From NCBI GenBank assembly GCA_938003875.1, contig CALKWO010000172.1, positions 1 to 41,382 on the forward strand: a DNA stretch of 41,382 bases, in the 5' to 3' direction. How positions within the stretch are numbered: the first letter of the stretch is position 1; each line of letters starts with the position of its first letter. A model generated the notes under the pieces. The model was not told where the DNA came from and searched no databases. It saw only the letters and a list, made by a program, of their open reading frames with translations. The translations under genes and the position numbers were made by a program. Positions 8,801 to 15,254 of the stretch are shown piece by piece. The DNA comes from an uncultured bacterium (GTDB taxonomy: Bacteria > Planctomycetota > Uabimicrobiia > Uabimicrobiales > JABWCH01).

Positions 8801-9110
8801 TTCTCAATATTTCTTCCGTGCCATCCGCCTCAATGCCAAAAACCATACTCAGGTTTACTGCCTTTCCTCTGAGGGCAGTTTCGACACGAACGTCTTCAAC
8901 CTCATGCTCGCCAAAGAGCGTGTCAATAAATTCATCGCCGATGGAGAGGATGTGGAAACCAAAGAAATTGCAGGAAATTTCGGCGTAAACGAAGATATGT
9001 TACAATGCGCAATTAAAATGACAAAGTTGCGCACTGACGGCAAAATTCGCTCTACCATCACCTGGGGAGAAAGCAAGGTCTCGGATGGAGTGGCGAGAGC
9101 GGAAAAATGA
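5880..9110 (+). CDS. N6-adenine methyltransferase fused to SNF2-type helicase
   Basis: This 1077-aa protein starts at the ATG at 5880, 8 nt after TTACCA. The N-terminal half is an N6-adenine DNA methyltransferase: GQFFTP at about 114-119, SAM motif ADLCCGMGSFF at about 139-149 and catalytic NPPF at 199-202. A Lys/Arg-rich linker spans about 330-540. A superfamily 2, SNF2-like helicase follows: Walker A WEMGTGKT near 572, DESD near 660, LTGT near 690, and a C-terminal lobe with LVSTIGVLKAGINI and QYFFRAIR near 975. No nuclease motif was seen. Such fusions occur in phage and plasmid antirestriction proteins and in some restriction systems. Without a partner nuclease nearby, self-methylation or antirestriction fits better, but this is inference. 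Confidence 0.88.
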   Translation: MQLQLNLFDYHPPVVVQEIKQPEVHPSANTVLLPKEPEIRRHISDYEVRVFYDAPQFCGSVDERKSHNESALTSSDPEFIYQNYTGIGGLHGMEFKDFGNFHDYTQAKQEYECGQFFTPSATARLIVEMLEIEPKKNVADLCCGMGSFFNYLDDCEVYGVELEDNACEIAQKLYPNARIQNRDIRYMNDLPPQDYIIGNPPFNLLWENEHHELSSSSGKILSQDFYIHACHSYLKEGGFLAFVCPETWLNDELRCGKVKAFIEKNLVKIFEVRLPNDLFASVGVKNFPTKILGYQKAIPDEKLEYDAFIGMYEEALVNWRNSETYQQFRQNKKLALHYQAQQKYRYYFEERAELDKKQDSEYQYRKYLYELKRTRPRLLEKAESKRSEIEKATKPENMDWAEWLEKRPTLEKLLSRMKRWLGVKKSKDMIRLVKTQNKIKLKPYSRSALLALRQKGIATEWSLNKLIYAQYWQEEWDSFQRSLSQMKTTALFYYTKKKCVSIEFKNFSAKRYLQRKHREVCHLRADISSLAVPDSIQTRLQSMQLGDKQLLPHQVEDIAKALQKPCALLNWEMGTGKTLSAIAWSKMKTGKTIVVAPSLLIRKTWQEEFTGVGEKNYQIIDSFLDLADCQTKDYVLISLERLPKYYKRLKKIRFHNLILDESDNIKNGSGCRAKAVSSIARKIPNKLILTGTFTRNNASEAYPQLALLLNNSPSMLCEVPEILEYDRIEKDYVSKPNPIYHLPYPAHGGNAIFRKNFSPKKTTVFGASKTNQELYNKTALENLLKTVRLRRRFNEIKPKGVTYDIEQITVPMNSSEIKVYEYIFDEFVRVVQKMYEKDHDGKVSKMLVIMRQIVALLQGASNPWTFPQYDGPEITSKMSKVIEIIRANPGKKIMFGSPWKATSYKYVQVLAREFKVIHLESELSISNRNKLIAQFRQGDSQVLVSTIGVLKAGINIPEANFVITDSYPWNYAQLSQYFFRAIRLNAKNHTQVYCLSSEGSFDTNVFNLMLAKERVNKFIADGEDVETKEIAGNFGVNEDMLQCAIKMTKLRTDGKIRSTITWGESKVSDGVARAEK

Positions 9111-9122
9111 AGCCTCCGCAAT

Positions 9123-9152
9123 GAACCGTTTTTACCTTGCGTAAGACGGTTC
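9123..9152 (+). terminator. Intrinsic terminator
   Basis: GAACCGT (9123-9129) pairs with ACGGTTC (9146-9152), followed by CTCTTTCCTCATTTAC. It follows the methyltransferase-helicase stop by about 12 nt. Confidence 0.65.
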
Positions 9153-9183
9153 CTCTTTCCTCATTTACTAACCTATTTTTTAT

Positions 9184-9621
9184 ATGTATACCCTATATTT
9201 CATCATTTTCAATAAAAAAGTTGCAAACACTAGCCAGGAAGCTCGATCCCATGCTGAAAAAGTATTGCTGGATGAAAAATTTGTTGACGAGGGCTATTTT
9301 GGCTCAGGTAAAGCAGAAGATTTCATCATCGGCGGGGGCTACTCGGGAATCCTGACTCAGACTCTACACGATCTCGACATCGAAGAAGGCTGGAAGAAGG
9401 CTGGCCTAAAGCCCCTGAATCCTTACAAAAGAGATAATTATCCCAAATTAGGCTACGAAGACGATGCCATGATCGTAACGCATAAACTCTTCTATGCGTT
9501 ACAGAAAAAATATCCAGAGATAGAAGCCTTTGATTCCGACAAATGCATTGAAGCGACTCTCGACGATTTCCGTGGCAAAGAAATGATCGGACGCTGGATT
9601 GTGGTGGTAGATTATTTCTAA
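9184..9621 (+). CDS. Phage/plasmid-type protein of unknown function
   Basis: This 145-aa protein contains EARSHAEKVLLDEKFVDEGYF, then DFIIGGGYSGIL near residue 47, and ends RWIVVVDYF. A similar layout, with an N-terminal helix and then an (A/D)-(D/W)-F-x-I-G-G-x-x-S-G block, is familiar from small phage-encoded proteins with no assigned activity. TAACCT lies 9 nt before the ATG and a terminator precedes it, so it is probably transcribed alone. A role cannot be given. Confidence 0.6.
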   Translation: MYTLYFIIFNKKVANTSQEARSHAEKVLLDEKFVDEGYFGSGKAEDFIIGGGYSGILTQTLHDLDIEEGWKKAGLKPLNPYKRDNYPKLGYEDDAMIVTHKLFYALQKKYPEIEAFDSDKCIEATLDDFRGKEMIGRWIVVVDYF

Positions 9622-9890
9622 TGACAGAGCCATTCACAATACCAAAAGCTGGTATTTTTATATATATCTCCACTGGGATTGGGATGAAAATTCCCAAAAA
9701 TATGAAAAGACCGAAGACACAGGAAATGCCTACAAACCATGCTGCCTCGAATATGAGCGGACAGATTGAGATTTCACAGATGTCCCGTCCAACATAACTC
9801 GAAAACGAAATGGAATCCAGCATAAATCAAAAAAAATGATTTTCAGGTTTGAGAGTTGAAATCCTAACCAATGGAGTGGCAAGAGCGGAA
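9614..9890 (+). other. Gene debris between 9184 and 9982 genes
   Basis: No intact gene is seen. One plus frame (9614-9769) is open without a start codon and has coding-like composition (WYFYIYLHWDWDENSQKYE). A 58-codon ATG frame (9621-9797) overlaps the previous stop but has a Met/Lys-rich, unconvincing product. At 9871-9890 there is a 19/20 copy of the 3' end of the methyltransferase-helicase gene (9085-9104). Together these suggest remnants of deleted or duplicated genes. Confidence 0.4.
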
Positions 9891-9903
9891 GATCGACCAT
9901 TAA

Positions 9904-9928
9904 GGAGGGTATCTTGACGATACCCTCC
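9904..9928 (+). terminator. Strong 10-bp hairpin
   Basis: GGAGGGTATC pairs with GATACCCTCC around TTGAC. There is no T-run directly after it, so it may be a processing or protein-binding hairpin rather than a terminator. The arms resemble those of the 10759-10783 hairpin. Confidence 0.6.
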
Positions 9929-9981
9929 CTGATTCAAGATATACTGTGGTATTCAATGTTTATTTCTTAATTTTTTTCCCT

Positions 9982-10327
9982 ATGACTTATACAACAATTG
10001 GCAGAAAGAAAAAAGACGGCCCCTATCGAAAAGAATTTTTTCAACAGGGATGCGTTTATAAAAATTATAAAAATTTCCTGAAAAAAAGGGGGCTGTTATG
10101 TTCCTGAATTATCCGATGATGAATATACATACCAGGATTTTTTTGATATGTGTGGCGGTAACGAGGTACTGGCAGAATATGTGTTCGAGATGGTGGATTG
10201 GGTACACCCGGAAGCTTTCATAGAGGCTGATTTGGCTGGAATTGGAGTTTTCCCATGCGCATCTTGTAAGTATTTTTATGATCACGACAACTATGATCAT
10301 TGCCCTAAATGTGGAAAACCTCAGTAA
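9982..10327 (+). pseudogene. Zinc-ribbon accessory gene with a frameshift at A7G5
   Basis: The ATG at 9982 follows the usual leader (TTAATT 9 nt upstream) and gives MTYTTIGRKKKDGPYRKEF, reading on to a stop at about 10107. At the A7G5 run (10081-10092) the coding signal moves to the +1 frame, which continues GGCYVPELSDDEYTYQDFFD, then DWVHPEAF, then a zinc ribbon (CASC, CPKC), ending at 10327. Skipping one base gives a 114-aa protein whose C-terminus matches the intact 5139 gene. The break could be a mutation, a homopolymer sequencing error or +1 recoding. Confidence 0.6.
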
Positions 10328-10383
10328 ATTCTCGGTTATAAATTTTTATATGATTTAAAATAAATGTCTATTTTATTTTTTTT

Positions 10384-10707
10384 ATGTATTTCTATATGAA
10401 TACTCCCGAACCAATCACACCAAATGCTTCCCAAGAAAAACCCGACCTCTACTTCGCCGAACTGATCTTCATTAGCGGCGAATACGAACAACATTTCCCT
10501 TTATTTCTCAAGGCGTTTTCCATGAAACAAGCAAAAAAAATGGTACGCAAACACCTCAGCGAGTATTATCCCGGAGCTTCTTTAGAAAAGGAAGATCTTT
10601 ATTTCTACTGTGGTGGAGAAGTAGCGATTGAATTCTACAACATCAAGAAGCTGTCTTCCGTGCCTGAAGAAGCGATGCAAAGTATCGTGGAATGCTTTTC
10701 TATGTAG
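10384..10707 (+). CDS. Small protein of unknown function
   Basis: The product is 107 aa from the ATG at 10384, or 103 aa from 10396; the T-rich leader lies before 10384. The core reads LYFAELIFISGEYEQHF, then FSMKQAKKMVRKHLSEYYPGA, then EVAIEFYNIKKL. The SMKQAKKMVRKHL helix is echoed in the 28064 gene (SMQQAKQTLKRL), also after a short beta hairpin, so the two may be distant relatives. The composition is that of a soluble alpha/beta protein. No function was recognised. Confidence 0.55.
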   Translation: MYFYMNTPEPITPNASQEKPDLYFAELIFISGEYEQHFPLFLKAFSMKQAKKMVRKHLSEYYPGASLEKEDLYFYCGGEVAIEFYNIKKLSSVPEEAMQSIVECFSM

Positions 10708-10758
10708 GAAGGAAATAACCGAGGTACTGCAGCCTTGCTTATGATCCTAAAAATGAGA

Positions 10759-10783
10759 AAGGAGGGTGATAAAAACCCTCCTT
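10759..10783. terminator. Bidirectional terminator between convergent genes
   Basis: AAGGAGGGT (10759-10767), loop GATAAAA and ACCCTCCTT (10775-10783) lie between convergent genes ending at 10707 and 10790. Read on the minus strand, the stem is followed by TCTCATTTTT. Confidence 0.7.
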
Positions 10784-10789
10784 GCACCT

Positions 10790-11005
10790 TTACTCTCTTG
10801 AATTTTGAGCAAAATTCAAAAGATCAGAGAACGAAGCCCTGATTCGTAAAGATTTCCATTTGCCGTCCTGCCCCTTCCAGATCATCTTGGCGGGTGTACG
10901 GCTTTGTTTCCTCCACCGTTGCAGTTTCTTCTCCATCTGGAATGTCCAGAGTAAAAGAGCGAGGAGAAAGAATACTAGCAAAAACCCCAATATATATTGG
11001 ATCAT
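10790..11005 (-). CDS. Small single-pass membrane protein
   Basis: The 71-aa product starts at the minus-strand ATG at 11005. The frame is open to 11092, but TTAACC lies 9 nt before the 11005 start, matching the leader of the plus-strand genes. It begins with one transmembrane helix (about residues 3-22, IQYILGFLLVFFLLALLLW). A basic cytoplasmic part with KKLQRWRK and MIWKGQDGKWK follows. Function is unknown. It is the only minus-strand gene seen with this leader. Confidence 0.5.
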   Translation of the reverse strand: MIQYILGFLLVFFLLALLLWTFQMEKKLQRWRKQSRTPAKMIWKGQDGKWKSLRIRASFSDLLNFAQNSRE

Positions 11006-11182
11006 AAAAAGATGGGTTAAAAAGTAGAAGATTTTACCAACTTCTCCTGATTTCGAAGCTGATACGCTATTATAATCTCTTATCAAAACCATTTGCGAGA
11101 AAAATTTTATAATTTTTTATAATTTTTTTCAGACAGTTCCTAAATAAGCATGGAAAATGCTGACGAAAATTTGTAAAATTTA

Positions 11183-11215
11183 GCATTCCCTTCTGATTCC
11201 ATGACGAAGGGATGC
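11183..11215 (+). terminator. Imperfect hairpin before a T-rich leader
   Basis: GCATTCCCTTC pairs with GAAGGGATGC apart from one bulged T. It is followed after 10 nt by GGTTTTCGTTATTTTAC, which leads into the leader of the 11258 gene. Confidence 0.4.
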
Positions 11216-11243
11216 CTGTCACGGTTTTCGTTATTTTACATTC

Positions 11244-11249
11244 TAACTT
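11244..11249 (+). promoter_or_regulatory. Leader hexamer TAACTT 8 nt before ATG
   Basis: TAACTT lies 8 nt before the ATG at 11258, in a stretch of about 30 nt with almost no G and no Shine-Dalgarno sequence. Confidence 0.45.
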
Positions 11250-11257
11250 TTTAATCT

Positions 11258-11803
11258 ATGAACTGCCTGATATACGCAAGCACAGCAGCAAATGCGCCCA
11301 GTCAGAGGCAAATCAATCTGATCAAAGCCTTGGCCTGGAAACTCCGTCCCTACTATCGTTATGAACAGTGGGGAGAGATTCGCACCAAGCTACTGGCAAT
11401 TTTACGCCATCCAACAAGACAGGAATGCTACCGACTGATCCGTCGGATGCTTTCGACCTTTGAGGAAAAACAAAAACAAAAGGCAACCATCTTCTGGCTT
11501 CCCATGGATTACAGGATCAACAATCCTGCCTGGCAAAAAAATCTTCTGCGGATAGCAGAATGTCTGTTCTCCGATCCAGACGACCCCATTGAGCCAGCCA
11601 CTTCCGAAGAATGGCGACACTTGAAAAATCGGATCGAACAGAAAGAACTGCAACGCTCTTATCGGCAGGTTCCCGATGATTTCGAAGGCGATACCCGCTT
11701 TGCCGAAGCGGAACAGGAACGCTGGCAGGCTGGTAAACCGCCTTATAGCCAACTCATCGAAGGGCTGGAATTTCTCGAAGCCGTGCCTGGGATTGACTAC
11801 TAA
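11258..11803 (+). CDS. Helical accessory protein of unknown function
   Basis: This 181-aa protein begins MNCLIYASTAANAPSQRQ. A Leu-Ala helix (INLIKALAWKLRPYYRYEQW) follows, then RQECYRLIRRMLSTFEEKQKQK near residue 55, and then an acidic, proline-containing C-terminal half. The N-terminal third resembles in outline the 5632 gene, suggesting a shared small domain. It is followed by a strong terminator (11867-11893) and is probably monocistronic. No catalytic motif is visible. Confidence 0.55.
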   Translation: MNCLIYASTAANAPSQRQINLIKALAWKLRPYYRYEQWGEIRTKLLAILRHPTRQECYRLIRRMLSTFEEKQKQKATIFWLPMDYRINNPAWQKNLLRIAECLFSDPDDPIEPATSEEWRHLKNRIEQKELQRSYRQVPDDFEGDTRFAEAEQERWQAGKPPYSQLIEGLEFLEAVPGIDY

Positions 11804-11866
11804 ATCCAGGTATTAATTATCAACCGTGGCAGAAACCTGCCTCGATTCGGAAAGGCAGGAAAAACA

Positions 11867-11897
11867 AAAGGCTCAGGTCTTGCCTGAGCCTTTGTTT
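11867..11897. terminator. Intrinsic terminator
   Basis: AAAGGCTCAGG and CCTGAGCCTTT form an 11-bp stem around TCTTG, followed by GTTT. It separates the plus-strand 11258 gene from the convergent minus-strand cluster ending at 11910 and may serve both. Confidence 0.8.
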
Positions 11898-11909
11898 ACC
11901 TTAAAGAAG

Positions 11910-12437
11910 TTATTCTTCCCTCTGAAACATGTTTCGATCTCCTTTATCTATCCAATAATAAAGCAAAATCAAAAAACACAATTGTTGCCCATCCAAAGAT
12001 TCCCATTTTTCTCTAAGTGTTTCTAAGATTTGATTTTTTTGTTTATCATCCGAAGAATTCTCTTCTTTTAGCAATTCCGTAATAATTTCCTTGAAAGCCG
12101 TTATAGCAGAAAAAGCGGGTATGAAAGCACCATCTTGTTTGACATATATATCATCTATTAAAGCGGTATTTTCATCTACAGATACAACAATATCCATATA
12201 AAAATACTTTTTTGTCCAGTTGGAGCGATAGGTGATAGAGAGAGTCGCCTTATTGTCTTCTACCGTAACAGATGAGCTTTCATAGTCCGCAGTCGGATGA
12301 GCAAAAAAAGCAATCATCTTGGCTGACTGAGAGACAAAACTTTTTAATACACTCCTTTGGCTATAGTTAATATCGGCAGAAATATGGCAGGACAACAACA
12401 GACAAAGTATCAACGCTAAACAAAAAATTCTTTTCAT
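11910..12437 (-). CDS. Putative lipoprotein or secreted protein
   Basis: This 175-aa protein has a signal peptide (MKRIFCLALILCLLLSC) whose LLSC end can serve as a lipobox, giving Cys17 as the lipidated residue. The mature part is mixed alpha/beta with strands SVTVEDNKATLSITYRSNW and YFYMDIVVSVDE, so it is likely anchored outside the inner membrane. A degenerate copy of its first 16 codons lies upstream at 12916-12978. It closes the AT-rich minus-strand cluster and uses an A/G-rich site rather than the pyrimidine leader. Function is unknown. Confidence 0.6.
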   Translation of the reverse strand: MKRIFCLALILCLLLSCHISADINYSQRSVLKSFVSQSAKMIAFFAHPTADYESSSVTVEDNKATLSITYRSNWTKKYFYMDIVVSVDENTALIDDIYVKQDGAFIPAFSAITAFKEIITELLKEENSSDDKQKNQILETLREKWESLDGQQLCFLILLYYWIDKGDRNMFQREE

Positions 12438-12490
12438 AGCACTTTACTTTCTTTAACAATACAATAATATAATAGACTAACTTTGATCAA

Positions 12491-12820
12491 CTACTCTCCC
12501 AATAAATTCCAAATGAAAGTACCGACAGCTATTATACCCAAGACAATGCAGAAACAAACTGGGCTACGAACTCCAAGTACATACAAAACTGATCCTACTC
12601 CAAAAGCTGCCAGAAAAGCCTCTATTAAAGATTTTACAATTATTTTTATGACTCTTTCGACTGTCATTATGCCTTTGATAACCTTTTGTTGGCAGTTTTC
12701 AACTTTATCCAAGGTATTATCAAGCTTTCCCCCAAATTTTTCTAACTTGTCTGCAGCTTTGCTGAACATATTGTCAACTTTTTCTAATACTCCTACACTT
12801 TTTTCTGGTTTTTGATTCAT
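12491..12820 (-). CDS. Coiled-coil membrane protein with two helices
   Basis: This 109-aa protein has an N-terminal amphipathic region with heptad-like Leu/Phe spacing (VLEKVDNMFSKAADKLEKF, then KLDNTLDKVENC). Two hydrophobic segments follow near residues 62-84 and 88-104. AGGAG lies 6 nt before the ATG at 12820. The pattern fits a small membrane-anchored oligomer. No family was recognised. It belongs to the cluster of small envelope proteins at 11.9-15.6 kb. Confidence 0.6.
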   Translation of the reverse strand: MNQKPEKSVGVLEKVDNMFSKAADKLEKFGGKLDNTLDKVENCQQKVIKGIMTVERVIKIIVKSLIEAFLAAFGVGSVLYVLGVRSPVCFCIVLGIIAVGTFIWNLLGE

Positions 12821-12915
12821 GTTTTTCTCCTGAAATTTTGTCGTAACTCAAAATAAATCAGAACAATCCAGTAGTATACAATCGTGGGCTATTCACCTGA
12901 TATTTCTGCATATAG

Positions 12916-12978
12916 TTAATTAATATCGTAGGATAACAACAAACAAAGTATCAAAGCGAAATAGAAAATTCTTTTCAT
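12916..12978 (-). pseudogene. Relic of a lipoprotein signal peptide
   Basis: AAGGAGG followed by an ATG at 12978 opens a frame reading MKRIFYFALILCLLLSYDIN and stop. Sixteen codons nearly match the start of the 11910-12437 gene (MKRIFCLALILCLLLSC), but the lipobox Cys is Tyr and the frame stops at once. It is most likely the remains of a duplicated paralogue. A free membrane peptide cannot be excluded because the ribosome binding site is intact. Confidence 0.6.
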
Positions 12979-13047
12979 AATACTTTATCCTCCTTATTTA
13001 GAAAGCATTGCATTCGTTTTAGAGGGTTTCAGTCCTTTCTAGTCCAA

Positions 13048-14139
13048 TTAAGACTGAAGAGACTTCATTTTCGCAATATGTGTGTCCATTTGAGATATTA
13101 GATTATCAGAGTTGGACTTATTTGTAGCGTCTATTTGAGTATCAAGTATATCAATTTCAGCTTGAATTTCTTTAAGCTTGGCCCAAATAGTTGCTTCTTC
13201 AGAGGATATCCTTTCAAGCTCAGACACGATTACATTAGCTCTAGCCATAATTTCGCTGTTTTCTAACTCATTTTGGCTATCCTCATTTTCAGAAAAAGAG
13301 TCCAATTCTTTTTCAAGAGAGTCTCTTTTGCTGGAGAGATCATGTAATTTTTTATCAAGAGTTTCTCGTTCAGCCAGGTATTTTTCTTGTTTGTTTACCA
13401 TCTCTCCTGGGTCTTGATAAGTAGTTGAGGCCTGGCATTTACTATTAATACTATCGCCCGTAACATCCCATAACTTGGCTGTGATTTCTCTCACAAGATT
13501 AGGGTTCACACTAATAATTTCACGTGCCTGCAAATAACCAGTTGAAAAAAGGTTATGTAAAAGAACAGAAAGTTTATGGTATGTTTCCGTATCAAAAACA
13601 ACACTTTGAGGAAAATTATTTTTAACAAATTGAATTTTAAATCCAGAGGAAAATAGCCCTGAATAAGGAACAGCATTTTGAAGTTTTTCTTCCAGAAATT
13701 CAAAGTCTTCTGGAATAAAATCGTATATCAATTGCCCATGGGTAGCATCTAAACTTCGTGCAATATTAATTCCTGCTTGATGAAAAGATTTAACGATAGT
13801 GATACATTCTTTAAGGACAGTAATATCTATAGAGGAATATTTATATTCTTTCAAATATTTACATTTTTGTATTTTTTTTGGTATATCGAAAACATCGTCA
13901 AAGGATGAAGTAAAGGGATAGTTATCTACTATTTCAGCAAAATCTAAGATTAGTTTTCCTACATATTTATAATATACAATACAATTTTTTATAGTTATAA
14001 GCTGTCGTCCAGTTCGATTAGCATTCTCTTGTAAAGAGAAACCACAATTAGGGCAAGAATCTTGCAATAAACAAAGTTCTAAGGGAAATACAGTGTTACA
14101 TTTCATACAAAGAATGGGAGTAGGACGCTGAGTTGCCAC
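13048..14139 (-). CDS. Zinc-ribbon protein with C-terminal coiled coil
   Basis: This 363-aa protein starts at a GTG at 14139, with AAAGGAG 6 nt upstream. Residues 11-35 form a zinc ribbon (CMKC ... CPNC). The middle of the protein is mixed alpha/beta with no recognised motif. From about 245 to 355 it is a long charged coiled coil (KYLAERETLDKKLHDL and repeats). The gene is notably AT-rich relative to the plus-strand genes on either side. A structural or scaffolding role is inferred only from the coiled coil. It is the most upstream large gene before the lipoprotein relic and the two downstream small membrane genes. Confidence 0.6.
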   Translation of the reverse strand: MATQRPTPILCMKCNTVFPLELCLLQDSCPNCGFSLQENANRTGRQLITIKNCIVYYKYVGKLILDFAEIVDNYPFTSSFDDVFDIPKKIQKCKYLKEYKYSSIDITVLKECITIVKSFHQAGINIARSLDATHGQLIYDFIPEDFEFLEEKLQNAVPYSGLFSSGFKIQFVKNNFPQSVVFDTETYHKLSVLLHNLFSTGYLQAREIISVNPNLVREITAKLWDVTGDSINSKCQASTTYQDPGEMVNKQEKYLAERETLDKKLHDLSSKRDSLEKELDSFSENEDSQNELENSEIMARANVIVSELERISSEEATIWAKLKEIQAEIDILDTQIDATNKSNSDNLISQMDTHIAKMKSLQS

Positions 14140-14302
14140 AATTATCTCCTTTCATCAAATAATATCCGGGAAAAAAATTTTTCTTTTCTGATTTTCCAGA
14201 GAAAATACTAAACTTGCCAGTCATAGAAATGCTAAACTAAACTAAGTAATACCATTGCTACGGCTTTTTCTCCTATACTCTGCCTATAGAATAAGATTAA
14301 TT

Positions 14303-14620
14303 TTACCAATCTATTAAAGTTCCAATAGAGAATAAAAGGAACAACAAGACACTAATACTAATTGCTCCTTCATATTTTACATTGCAGATAATCAAAATAG
14401 CAGATAGAAGCACAGCAAGAATAAAAAGGGTGACGATTTCTCCTATTTTTTTTAAAATTTTGTCTAGCAAATCCTGGTTACTTAAAAACGATTTTCCTAA
14501 GAAGATGATTAGATAAGATAGATATTGAATAAGAACGCCATTATCAAGTTGGTATTCGATTCTTTTAGCTTGGTTTTCTACGATTCGCCTTTCTTTTGTA
14601 AAGCTATTCCATGGGGATGT
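14303..14620 (-). pseudogene. Membrane-protein reading frame without a start codon
   Basis: This frame is open for 105 codons with coding-like composition. It has FTKERRIVENQAKRIEYQL, then QYLSYLIIFLGKSF and two further hydrophobic segments (VTLFILAVLLSAILIIC and ISVLLFLLFSIG). There is no ATG, GTG or TTG near its beginning. It overlaps the end of the 14604-14879 gene by 17 nt. Removing one C from CCCC near 14613-14616 would fuse the two into one protein. It is either a frameshifted extension of that gene or uses a non-standard start. It occupies most of the otherwise empty stretch 14140-14603. Confidence 0.45.
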
Positions 14621-14879
14621 CTACGGAGAGCTTTCCTTTCAAAAAAGCTTTTACGCCTGCGTAAAAACTTCCCATCAAAATGCCGATGATACTGCCTGCG
14701 CAAAAAAATACAAGCCCGGGAATAAAAAGAATCAGCATAACAAACCAGTTTACAAAACGCGCGCCCTTCAAGAATGCATAGAGTAGCTTTTGATTGGTAA
14801 CAAAATCAACCATTTGATCGAATTGTTTCACTTCGCTTTTATCCGTTGTTATTTTTTCATCGAATTGTTGTGGTTTCAT
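14604..14879 (-). CDS. Small membrane protein
   Basis: This 91-aa protein has a charged N-terminal 30 residues, then hydrophobic segments at about 42-58 and 60-78 (WFVMLILFIPGLVFF, GSIIGILMGSFYAGV) that may be two helices or a hairpin. It belongs to the minus-strand envelope cluster. Its reading frame runs into the start-less frame 14303-14620 and may originally have been longer. No family was recognised. Confidence 0.5.
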   Translation of the reverse strand: MKPQQFDEKITTDKSEVKQFDQMVDFVTNQKLLYAFLKGARFVNWFVMLILFIPGLVFFCAGSIIGILMGSFYAGVKAFLKGKLSVDIPME

Positions 14880-14941
14880 GTTTTATATTTATCCTAAAAA
14901 TAGCTCATTTATGATGTTTAAAAAAATTTATTTGATTAAAA

Positions 14942-15253
14942 TCAATATAGTTTAATATTTTTCCAATAACCCTTACTCTGACAAGAAATATCCAATCCTT
15001 TTCTCGGATCATCGCACTCTGGCAACAAAGTTACATCTCCATCTCTCACATGAACAGTCTTAATTGATTGTCCATGATAGAGAATCTCTACCGTAACTTC
15101 ACGTCCTACAGGTTTTACCCCCCACTTTATTTGAAAACACTGCTTTTCACGGGAAAATACCAATGATCCTCCGATATAATTACTTTCCCCGCATCCTGCT
15201 ATAATCAATGCAAATATCAAAAACAATGTTATCCAGAATAACATTAATCTCAT
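14942..15253 (-). CDS. Small lipoprotein
   Basis: This 103-aa protein has a hydrophobic signal (residues 3-18) ending in the lipobox IAGC, with Cys21 as the lipidation site followed by GES. The mature domain is about 80 aa and beta-rich, with Cys residues that may pair (Cys38, Cys80, Cys91). The ATG at 15253 lies one base after the stop of the 15255-15590 gene, and its AAGGAG site is inside the end of that gene. The two are therefore translationally coupled. Function is unknown. Confidence 0.65.
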   Translation of the reverse strand: MRLMLFWITLFLIFALIIAGCGESNYIGGSLVFSREKQCFQIKWGVKPVGREVTVEILYHGQSIKTVHVRDGDVTLLPECDDPRKGLDISCQSKGYWKNIKLY

Positions 15254-15254
15254 G

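Noticed and set aside
9326..9823. Minus-strand hydrophobic 165-aa ORF
   Set aside because: Most of it is antisense to the better supported 9184 gene; no ribosome site or leader motif precedes it, and the hydrophobic part is explained by AT-rich complementary sequence.
10081..10087. Programmed -1 frameshift at A7 in the 9982 gene
   Set aside because: The downstream coding frame is +1, not -1, relative to the start, so a -1 slip would not restore it.
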